7,438 nt of DNA from JALWSI01 sp964569095 [NCBI: uncultured Aquificales bacterium] (GCA_964569095.1 CAZMTB010000047.1:1-7438), one strand, 5' to 3'; counted from the first letter of the stretch, positions 1-4,675 are shown. Translations and numbers: made by a program. Notes: a model not told the origin generated them from the letters alone.

Positions 1-1
1 G

Positions 2-469
2 GCCTTCGTGAGGGAGCACAAGGTGATCGAGCCTCCAGAGGAGCTCACCGAAGAGATGAGGCGTAGGGCAGGGGCCTTCGTCTCCATCAAGAAGGGGGGA
101 CAGTTGAGGGGGTGCATAGGCACCTTTATGCCCACCAAGGAGAACGTGGCCCTGGAGGTGATCGAGAATGCCATTGCCGCTGCAACCAGGGATCCCAGGT
201 TTCCCCCGGTTGGTCCCCAGGAGCTTCCCCACCTGGAGGTGTCGGTTGACCTTCTCTCTCCTCCGGAGCCCGTCTCTGGTCCGGAGGAGCTGGATCCCAA
301 GAGGTACGGCGTGATCGTGGAGTCGGGGTGGAAGAAGGGCCTCTTGCTGCCGGACCTCGAAGGGGTTGACACCGTGGAGCAGCAGCTTGCCATTGCCATG
401 GCGAAGGCGGGTATCGGAAGGGGAGAGAAGGTGAAGCTCTACCGGTTCTCGGTGGAGAGGTTCCACTGA
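2..469 (+). CDS. amrA: AMMECR1-domain protein, AmmeMemoRadiSam system protein A (5' end outside window)
   Basis: The reading frame is open from the left edge (first full codon at position 2) to TGA at 467-469, giving 155 residues; the true start lies upstream. The frame carries AMMECR1 hallmarks: a short hydrophobic stretch ([10 protein letters not shown]) leading into the family's best-known motif LRGCIG at bases 104-121, then DPRFPPV just after base 190, and an LLLPDLEG segment before a helical C-terminus ending SVERFH. The GTG at position 8 is in frame but is probably internal, because family members normally have a further N-terminal helix of about 20-25 residues. The domain is found in all three domains of life and its biochemical role is not established. 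In bacteria it commonly sits with a Memo-like protein and a radical SAM enzyme; the latter follows here after a 16-base gap. The protein is presumably cytosolic, as no signal peptide is expected. Confidence 0.93.
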   Translation, partial: AFVREHKVIEPPEELTEEMRRRAGAFVSIKKGGQLRGCIGTFMPTKENVALEVIENAIAAATRDPRFPPVGPQELPHLEVSVDLLSPPEPVSGPEELDPKRYGVIVESGWKKGLLLPDLEGVDTVEQQLAIAMAKAGIGRGEKVKLYRFSVERFH

Positions 470-485
470 GGCCCTTTCTGCACCG

Positions 486-1484
486 GTGAGAGAGGCGGAG
501 TACTGGCGCGCTCTGGAGGAGGGGAGGGTGGAGTGTACCCTCTGCCCTAACCGCTGCGTGGTTGCCCCCGGCAGGAGGGGTAGGTGCAGGGTGCGGGAGA
601 ACCGTGGGGGCAGGTTGATGGCCTCGGGGTACGGGGTGGTGGTCTCTGCCGCCAACGATCCCATCGAGAAGAAACCCCTCTACCACTTCCTTCCCGGCTC
701 GCGCATACTCTCGGTGGGTTGCAACGGGTGCAACCTCTCGTGTGCCTTTTGCCAGAACTGGGAGATATCCCAGCGCGACGTTGGAGGCAGGTACCTCTCT
801 CCCCAAGAACTGGCAAGGCTTGGATCCCTGGACGGTTCCAGGGGGGTGGCCTTCACCTACTCCGAGCCCCTGGTGTGGTTTGAGTACCTGGTTGACACCG
901 CCGTTCTGCTGAGGGATCGGGGCCTGAAGACGGTGCTGGTGACCAACGGGGTGATCAATGAAGAGCCCCTGGAGAGGCTGCTTCCCCTGGTGGATGCAAT
1001 GAACGTGGATCTGAAGGCGTTCTCGCCGGGCTTCTACCAGAGGTACTGCGGGGGCGACTTTCTGGAGACCGTGAAGAGAACAATCTCTTTGGCCTTCTCC
1101 GCTGGCGTCCACGTGGAGGTCACCAACCTGCTAATCCCTGGTTGCAACGACGAGGCGGAGGAGGTGAGGCGACTTGCCAGGTGGCTCTCTTCTCTCGGTT
1201 CCCAGATACCACTTCACCTGTCGCGGTTCTTCCCCTGCTACCAGATGCAGAACCTGCCTCCCACGCCGTTGGAGAGCCTCTACCGCGCCTTCGAGGCGGC
1301 CAGAGAGCACCTCCACTTCGTCTACCTGGGCAATCTAAGGGACGACGATGCACAGACCACCTGGTGTCCCCAGTGCGGCAGGGCGCTGGTGAAGAGAAGC
1401 TCCTTCTTCGGGGTGAAGGAGAACCTGGTGGAGGGGGGCAGGTGTCCTTACTGCCAGGCTGAGATCTACGGGGTGTTCAACTAA
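486..1484 (+). CDS. amrS: AmmeMemoRadiSam system radical SAM enzyme
   Basis: This 332-residue protein is a predicted cytosolic radical SAM enzyme, distantly related to pyruvate formate-lyase activases. The CxxxCxxC motif that binds the 4Fe-4S/SAM cluster is C82-C86-C89, within GCNLSCAFCQNWEISQ. Other family marks are DPIEKKPLYHF (58-68), TYSEP (124-128), VTNG (152-155) and MNVDLKAF (172-179). Two further cysteine sets flank the core: C17, C20, C24 and C34 at the N-terminus, and a C-terminal zinc-ribbon-like set C294, C297, C320 and C323. Both are usual for this family, but neither the metal nor the substrate is known. The start is GTG 486; it gives the family-typical MREAEYW...CTLCP opening, although the only SD-like bases (GAGG at 468-471) are rather far upstream. 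The gene follows amrA by 16 bases, so the two are probably cotranscribed, and its stop codon merges with the terminator hairpin. Confidence 0.94.
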   Translation: MREAEYWRALEEGRVECTLCPNRCVVAPGRRGRCRVRENRGGRLMASGYGVVVSAANDPIEKKPLYHFLPGSRILSVGCNGCNLSCAFCQNWEISQRDVGGRYLSPQELARLGSLDGSRGVAFTYSEPLVWFEYLVDTAVLLRDRGLKTVLVTNGVINEEPLERLLPLVDAMNVDLKAFSPGFYQRYCGGDFLETVKRTISLAFSAGVHVEVTNLLIPGCNDEAEEVRRLARWLSSLGSQIPLHLSRFFPCYQMQNLPPTPLESLYRAFEAAREHLHFVYLGNLRDDDAQTTWCPQCGRALVKRSSFFGVKENLVEGGRCPYCQAEIYGVFN

Positions 1485-1510
1485 AAGGCCCCCGTTTTCC
1501 GGGGGCCTTT
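1484..1510. terminator. Bidirectional rho-independent terminator between converging operons
   Basis: A perfect 11-bp stem pairs AAAGGCCCCCG (1484-1494) with CGGGGGCCTTT (1500-1510) around a TTTTC loop. The A run before it and the T run after it give a U-tract on either transcript. It begins on the last base of the amrS stop codon and lies 7 bases beyond the stop of the minus-strand gene, so one hairpin appears to serve both converging operons. The plus-strand T tract is short (TTT then C), so termination may be incomplete that way. Confidence 0.9.
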
Positions 1511-1517
1511 CGGGTGC

Positions 1518-2228
1518 TCAGTATCCAGGTGGTGGGTTAACCACCACGTAGGTGACGCTGCTTCCAGAGTAGCTCCTCTGGTACCAGGTTGAGCCGCAGC
1601 TGTAGTAGGTGACCCCGCCCACGGTCACCGCCTTGGCGGAGCAGGGTAGGGTGGTGACCACCGTGGCGGCGGTAACGGCGCTTCCCACCACTACGCCGGC
1701 GGCGAAGCTGCTTCCGTAGCCGTAGTGATGGTGGTGGTAGTCCCAGTGATCGTCGTGCATATCCTCGATGAAGTCCTGGCGATCGTCCTGCAGGTCCTTG
1801 ATGAACTCCTGCCTCTTCTCCTGGCGGTCGCTTACTCGCTCTTGCACCTTCTGCCTTCGGCTGCTCCCCTCAGCTGCCCTGTCCTTGCGCCTCTCCTTCC
1901 GGCGGTTGTAGCGGTTCTTTGCGTACTCCTTGCGCTGGGGACGGGTCTTTGCGGGGCGGGTTCTCCTGTTGGTGCTGGCAGGACGGGTGCGCCTGGTGGG
2001 TCGGGCCCTCCTGGTGCTCGAGGGCCTGGCCCTGCGGCTGGAGGAGAAGGAGCCCCTGCTTGCTGGTCCAGACCTGGAGAAACTCCTGCTCGGTCTACTC
2101 ATCCTGGCCCTGCCCCTTGAGCCCCCTCTTCCCCGGGATCCCCTTGCAAAGGCGGCCCCGTCCATGAACAGTACGCCCAGAAAGGCGATCACCGTTAACG
2201 CAACTGCGATGCTTCTCATGCTCTTCAT
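1518..2228 (-). CDS. Exported Arg-rich low-complexity protein with Asp/His-rich repeat and Tyr-rich C-terminus
   Basis: I do not recognise a characterised family. The 236-residue product has a Sec signal peptide (hydrophobic core 7-22, likely cleavage after A28 in AFA). Its mature part falls into distinct zones. Residues 29-64 are rich in Arg, Gly and Ser. Residues 65-97 repeat RR(A/T)RP. Residues 98-138 are a charged Arg/Lys/Glu helix-like stretch. Residues 139-160 are an 11-residue tandem repeat (RQEFIKDLQDD, RQDFIEDMHDD), followed by HWDYHHHH. Residues 173-193 are a small-residue hydrophobic stretch with AAGVVVGS. Residues 196-236 hold C196, C211 and a Tyr/Val-rich end closing VVVNPPPGY. 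That end resembles tails of some exported DUF6515-like proteins, but I cannot confirm membership. ATG 2228 is chosen because GGAGG at 2237-2241 lies 8 bases before it; the in-frame GTG at 2237 lies inside that SD. It follows the DUF2092 gene by 13 bases, so it is cotranscribed. It may be a cell-envelope or metal- or polyanion-binding protein, which is inference. Confidence 0.82.
   Translation of the reverse strand: MKSMRSIAVALTVIAFLGVLFMDGAAFARGSRGRGGSRGRARMSRPSRSFSRSGPASRGSFSSSRRARPSSTRRARPTRRTRPASTNRRTRPAKTRPQRKEYAKNRYNRRKERRKDRAAEGSSRRQKVQERVSDRQEKRQEFIKDLQDDRQDFIEDMHDDHWDYHHHHYGYGSSFAAGVVVGSAVTAATVVTTLPCSAKAVTVGGVTYYSCGSTWYQRSYSGSSVTYVVVNPPPGY
1749..1814 (-). repeat. Tandem 33-bp in-frame repeat encoding an 11-residue Asp-rich unit
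   Basis: Two adjacent units encode RQEFIKDLQDD (1782-1814) and RQDFIEDMHDD (1749-1781). Seven of 11 residues are identical; of the four others E/D and L/M are conservative, K/E reverses charge and Q/H is polar. The DNA has diverged in several codons, so the duplication is old or the protein pattern is selected. An 11-residue period with F-I-x-x-L/M spacing suits a hendecad helix or coiled coil. The second unit runs directly into HWDYHHHH. Confidence 0.8.
1938..2036 (-). repeat. Degenerate coding repeat RR(A/T)RP in the Arg-rich protein
   Basis: Residues 65-97 of the Arg-rich protein contain RRARP at 65-69 and 73-77, RRTRP at 79-83 and 88-92, and a final KTRP at 94-97. Short Ser/Thr/Ala/Asn linkers separate the copies at uneven spacing (8, 6 and 9 residues). 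The tract contains no acidic residue, so it is strongly positive and probably disordered. Confidence 0.75.
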
Positions 2229-2236
2229 CTCACACA

Positions 2237-2241
2237 CCTCC
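2237..2241 (-). promoter_or_regulatory. Ribosome binding site that sets the start of the Arg-rich protein gene
   Basis: Read on the minus strand this is GGAGG, 8 bases before ATG 2228 (GGAGGTGTGTGAGATG). It lies immediately after the stop codon of the upstream DUF2092 gene (2242-2244) and rules out the overlapping in-frame GTG at 2237 as the start. Confidence 0.85.
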
Positions 2242-3045
2242 CTACTTCTCCTTGCCCTTCGTCTCTTTGGCCGCGTTCTCTCCTGCCACGTCCGTTCTCT
2301 TCAGGGGAATCACGAAGGGTATCTTCTCGAACCCCTTTGGCGGTGTGAAGGTGAAGGTGGAAGCGCCGACCTTGGGATTGAAACTCCAGTTGCTGAAGTT
2401 TGCCCAGAACTGGGGCTCTCCAGGCTCGTTCTTGTAGGTGATCACCACCCGGGTGGGCAGCTTATCCTTGCCTATCCACACCTGGTAGTCCACCTCGTCG
2501 GTGCGGCCTGCAATGTGGTCTGTGGGCTTGGGGCCGAGCACGTCCTTCTCCACGAAGAAGACCTCCTTGGTGAGCCTCTGGATCTCCTGTGGGAAGTCTG
2601 TGACCAGCATGCGGGCTAATGGGATTCTCACATCCATCTCTGCCACCGCGAACTTCACCATGTCGTCGGTGTTCTTGATCCAGTCGGGCAGGTCAAGGAT
2701 GCCGTACACCTTGTAGGTCTGACTGAACTGAATGAACCGCTTTCCGTCGTAGATGGCCCCTCCAATGTCCCCGTCGCTCTGCTTCACGTCCACCCGCAGG
2801 TGGTTGGGACGGTCTAGTATCACCTTGCGCACCTCTCCAAACTCGATCTTCTGTCCCGACTTCTGCACCACGTCGTATCCCATGCGGATTGTCACGCTGA
2901 ACCTCTTCGCCTTGGCCAGCTTCTGGGCCATTGCCAGAAGCTCGATCTTGGCGTCTTTTGCACTGGTGGCAAAGGCGTTTCCCGTTGCCAGGCACATGAC
3001 CACCACCAGCGCCCCTACCATCAACCTCGTTCCTCTCCTTACCAT
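2242..3045 (-). CDS. DUF2092-type predicted periplasmic protein
   Basis: This 267-residue protein matches the DUF2092 pattern throughout. After a Sec signal peptide (core 8-22, likely cleavage after A26 in AFA) comes an amphipathic helix, ELLAMAQKLAKAKRFSVTIR, leading into the first beta strands. Then come RPNHLRV (79-85), YDGKRF (99-104), YQVWIGKDKLPTRVVITYK (187-205), NFSNWSFNP (216-224) and FTFTPPKGFEKI (231-242). A charged Lys/Glu tail (248-267) follows. No lipobox surrounds the signal-peptide cysteine C18, so I predict a soluble periplasmic protein. The family has a LolA/LolB-like beta-sheet look, which would suit lipid or lipoprotein handling, but no function is established and I assign none. 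ATG 3045 is chosen because GGAGG lies 8 bases upstream; a TTG one codon earlier is less likely. It is the first gene of a two-gene operon, transcribed away from the ABC importer. Confidence 0.87.
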   Translation of the reverse strand: MVRRGTRLMVGALVVVMCLATGNAFATSAKDAKIELLAMAQKLAKAKRFSVTIRMGYDVVQKSGQKIEFGEVRKVILDRPNHLRVDVKQSDGDIGGAIYDGKRFIQFSQTYKVYGILDLPDWIKNTDDMVKFAVAEMDVRIPLARMLVTDFPQEIQRLTKEVFFVEKDVLGPKPTDHIAGRTDEVDYQVWIGKDKLPTRVVITYKNEPGEPQFWANFSNWSFNPKVGASTFTFTPPKGFEKIPFVIPLKRTDVAGENAAKETKGKEK

Positions 3046-3051
3046 CAATCA

Positions 3052-3178
3052 CACCTCCTGAACCTAACTATTCATGGTTTCTCACCTTGCGGGCCCTTGC
3101 CCAAGAACCGTTTCAACCGACCGACCTATGCTTTCCCGCCTCACCTCCTGAACATAAGTTCACCTGTATCTTCCTGAA
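3052..3178 (-). repeat. Three TTCAGGA motifs in the DUF2092 leader
   Basis: On the minus strand TTCAGGAGGTG occurs at 3052-3062, where it contains the DUF2092 SD. It recurs exactly at 3142-3152, and in variant form (TTCAGGAAGAT) at 3168-3178. The first two share a TTA-N-G flank. The upstream exact copy is a perfect SD with no start codon at suitable spacing. The copies are 90 and 26 bases apart, so this is not a regular array. Confidence 0.55.
3054..3058 (-). promoter_or_regulatory. Ribosome binding site of the DUF2092 gene
   Basis: Minus-strand GGAGG stands 8 bases before ATG 3045 (GGAGGTGTGATTGATG). Spacing and flanks are nearly the same as at the second gene of the operon, which argues for ATG 3045 over TTG 3048. 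Confidence 0.8.
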
Positions 3179-3205
3179 TATACCCCCAAGTGTGGATCAA
3201 TACAA
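3177..3205 (-). promoter_or_regulatory. Candidate promoter of the DUF2092 operon
   Basis: Read on the minus strand, a -10 TATATT (3177-3182) lies 17 bases from a weak -35 TTGTAT (3200-3205). The -10 fits the sigma-70 consensus at 5 of 6 positions and the -35 at only 3 of 6, so an activator may be needed or the call may be wrong. It would give a leader of about 125 bases before ATG 3045. Confidence 0.45.
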
Positions 3206-3216
3206 GGGGAGATGGA

Positions 3217-3231
3217 TGATAATAATTATCG
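3217..3231. promoter_or_regulatory. Fur-box-like operator palindrome
   Basis: TGATAATAATTATCG contains GATAAT-A-ATTATC, a perfect 6-1-6 inverted repeat identical to the core of the Fur box. It differs from the 7-1-7 form TGATAAT-N-ATTATCA only at its last base. It lies about 12 bases upstream of the candidate minus-strand -35 and about 80 bases upstream of the plus-strand -35. AT-rich promoter DNA can produce such a match by chance, and no fur gene is in view. Confidence 0.45.
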
Positions 3232-3239
3232 TTTAGTCA

Positions 3240-3284
3240 AAACCCCTTCTCTTTTACGGGCTTGACTGCTGCTAAACGGGGTTT
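3240..3284. repeat. Inverted repeat AAACCCC/GGGGTTT
   Basis: AAACCCC (3240-3246) is mirrored by GGGGTTT (3278-3284) across 31 bases. The arms extend with one bulged A to TCAAAACCCC against GGGGTTTGA. The repeat ends about 28 bases before the importer -35. It could be an operator for a dimeric regulator; the long loop makes a transcript hairpin less likely. Confidence 0.35.
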
Positions 3285-3312
3285 GATGCGGGGTTCCCTT
3301 TTACTGGCGAGG

Positions 3313-3340
3313 TTGACAAATAGATGGAGTGGCCTACAAT
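3313..3340 (+). promoter_or_regulatory. Sigma-70-type promoter of the ABC importer operon
   Basis: A perfect -35 TTGACA (3313-3318) is followed after 16 bases by -10 TACAAT (3335-3340), which fits the consensus at 5 of 6 positions. Transcription would start near 3347, leaving a leader of about 77 bases before ATG 3424. A small palindrome, CCTAC-AATC-GTAGG (3333-3346), overlaps the -10 and start region. Confidence 0.75.
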
Positions 3341-3368
3341 CGTAGGTTGTGAGTCTGTGGGAGAGTGG

Positions 3369-3401
3369 CTGGAAGGCTCGCCTTTTAGAACGGCCTTCCA
3401 G
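3369..3401 (+). promoter_or_regulatory. 5'-UTR hairpin upstream of the binding-protein gene
   Basis: CTGGAAGGC (3369-3377) pairs perfectly with GCCTTCCAG (3393-3401), a 9-bp stem with a 15-base loop. It lies between the predicted transcription start and the SD (3412-3417). An A-rich run follows, not a T run, so it is not a terminator. It could protect the transcript or act in regulation. It resembles no riboswitch class I know, and is very small for one. Confidence 0.6.
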
Positions 3402-3410
3402 AAAAACGAT

Positions 3411-3419
3411 AGGGAGGTG
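3411..3419 (+). promoter_or_regulatory. Ribosome binding site that sets the binding-protein start
   Basis: AGGGAGGTG contains GGAGG at 3413-3417, six bases before ATG 3424. It places the start directly ahead of a classic signal peptide and rules out the longer in-frame version beginning near 3349, which would start almost at the predicted transcription start. Confidence 0.85.
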
Positions 3420-3423
3420 CTCG

Positions 3424-4647
3424 ATGAGGAGGTTGTTTGGAGGTCTGGTTGCGGCCGTATTCGTGGTCGCGGTGATGCTTGGTGGGGGAGAGGCCCTTGC
3501 GGGCAAGGGAACCATCAAGATCGGCTCGGTCTACATCTTCTCGGGATTTGCTGCCACCTACGGGCAGTTTGCCAAGCAGGGTCTCGAGCTGGCGGTGAAC
3601 GAGATAAACAAGAACGGTGGCGTGCTGGGGAAGAAGCTTGAGGTCTACTTCGAGGACTCCCACGCCAAGGCCCCCATTGCCCTGAGGGCCATCAGGAAGC
3701 TGGTGTACGAGGAAGGGGTGGACTTTCTCATTGGTCTGGACAGCAGCGGTGTGGCCAAAGGGGTTGTGCCTTACCTGAAGGAGTTGAAGGTGCCCTTGAT
3801 CATCACCCATGCCGCCACCCCGGACGTCACAGGGGTGCAGTGCAACAAGTACACCTTCAGGGTCAGCGTGAACATCAACCAGAACGTGATGGCCGCAGCG
3901 AAGGTGGCTGCCAAGACCGGTGCGGTGAAGTGGACCACCATTGGTCCCGACTACGCCTTCGGACACCAGTCGTGGGAGTACTTTCAGAAGTACCTGAAAC
4001 CCTTGAATCCCAAGGTGAAGTTCATGAAGACGGTGGCCTTTCCAAAGATCGCCACCGAGGACTACTCTCCTTACATCTCTGCCATAATGGCCTCTAAGCC
4101 CGACGGCGTCTTCATCTCTCTCTGGTCTGGAGACCTGGTTAACTTCATCAAGCAGGCCAACAAGATGGGCTTCTTCTCTCAGGGTTACAAGGTGCTCATG
4201 TCCCTCGGCGCTGCAACCGAGGTGCTCTACGCCTTGAAAGACCAGATGCCTACCGGCCTCTGGGTGGGTACCAGGTACTGGTTCCTGGCCAATCCCTCTT
4301 CCGTTAACAGGCACTTCGTAGAGGCCTACAAGTCCTTCTACGGGGTATATCCCAGCTACAACGCCCAGAACGCCTACGCGGCGGTCTATGCCCTGAAGGC
4401 GGCAATAGAGAAGGCCGGTACCACCGACAGGGAGGCCGTGGTTAAGGCCCTTGAGGGGTTGACCGTTGAGGTGCCCGCCGGCAAGATCTACATCAGGCCC
4501 CAGGACCACCAAGCGGTTCTCGACGTTACCTGGGGCAAGACCGCAGCGGATCCCAAGTATCCCATCCGCGTGCTGAAGCCCATGCTCATCTTCAAGGGTA
4601 GCGAGGTGACTCCGCCGGCCTCTGCCACTGGGTGTTCATTGGATTGA
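3424..4647 (+). CDS. Branched-chain amino acid/amide-type ABC transporter substrate-binding protein
   Basis: This 407-residue periplasmic binding protein (Peripla_BP_6, LivJ/LivK-like) captures a solute and delivers it to the LivHMGF importer encoded downstream. The signal peptide spans 1-26 (hydrophobic 5-21, cleavage after ALA). The first lobe opens with IKIGSVYIFSGFAATYG (31-47); candidate ligand contacts are LDSSG (105-109) and THAATP (128-133). The second lobe holds GPDYAFG (174-180) and SLWSGDLVNFIKQA (232-245). The SLW-GDL-FIKQA pattern recalls a subgroup of binding proteins with few defined ligands rather than the classical Leu/Ile/Val protein, so the substrate is left open (amino acid, amide, urea or other small molecule). 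The mature protein has just two cysteines, C140 and C404. It is the first gene of the operon, with its own strong promoter and SD, and a terminator-like hairpin follows it. Length is normal for the family. Confidence 0.93.
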   Translation: MRRLFGGLVAAVFVVAVMLGGGEALAGKGTIKIGSVYIFSGFAATYGQFAKQGLELAVNEINKNGGVLGKKLEVYFEDSHAKAPIALRAIRKLVYEEGVDFLIGLDSSGVAKGVVPYLKELKVPLIITHAATPDVTGVQCNKYTFRVSVNINQNVMAAAKVAAKTGAVKWTTIGPDYAFGHQSWEYFQKYLKPLNPKVKFMKTVAFPKIATEDYSPYISAIMASKPDGVFISLWSGDLVNFIKQANKMGFFSQGYKVLMSLGAATEVLYALKDQMPTGLWVGTRYWFLANPSSVNRHFVEAYKSFYGVYPSYNAQNAYAAVYALKAAIEKAGTTDREAVVKALEGLTVEVPAGKIYIRPQDHQAVLDVTWGKTAADPKYPIRVLKPMLIFKGSEVTPPASATGCSLD

Positions 4648-4675
4648 GACTGGCGTAGCAGAACGAGACGACCCG

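Larger units (their letters stand above)
3046..3423. other. Divergent intergenic control region
   Basis: This 378-base gap between the divergent DUF2092 operon and the ABC importer operon holds no convincing gene on either strand. It contains, from left to right, the DUF2092 leader with duplicated TTCAGGA motifs, a candidate minus-strand promoter, a Fur-box-like palindrome, an AAACCCC/GGGGTTT inverted repeat, a strong plus-strand promoter and a 5'-UTR hairpin. Its centre, around 3200-3240, is clearly more AT-rich than the flanking coding sequence, as expected of promoter DNA. Confidence 0.85.

Noticed and set aside
126-1112. Long open frame of 328 codons on the minus strand opposite amrA and amrS
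   Set aside because: It lies fully antisense to two recognisable genes. Its translation is Pro/Gly/His/Arg-rich with no domain, as expected from a GC-rich shadow frame.
1930-2619. Open frame of 229 codons on the plus strand crossing both minus-strand exported genes
   Set aside because: The opposing genes have signal peptides, good SD sites and DUF2092 motifs. The plus-strand translation is Leu/Arg-rich with no coherent domain.
3106-3126. Short direct repeats of ACCG as a possible iteron or regulator site
   Set aside because: The units are only four bases long with uneven spacing, and there are too few copies to separate from chance.
3085-3150. Short minus-strand leader peptide after the upstream SD copy
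   Set aside because: The only start codon in reach (GTG) lies within the SD itself, and no ATG, GTG or TTG follows at 5-10 bases.
3231-3240. TTGACT on the minus strand as a -35 for the DUF2092 operon
   Set aside because: No acceptable -10 lies 15-19 bases downstream; the nearby TATTAT is only 10 bases away.
3349-3423. 25-codon N-terminal extension of the binding protein
   Set aside because: It would begin almost at the predicted transcription start, has no SD, would translate the UTR hairpin and would bury the signal peptide. ATG 3424 has a strong SD.
3385-4512. Open frame of 375 codons antisense to the binding-protein gene
   Set aside because: It is opposite a strongly recognisable gene and has His/Gly/Val-rich shadow composition.
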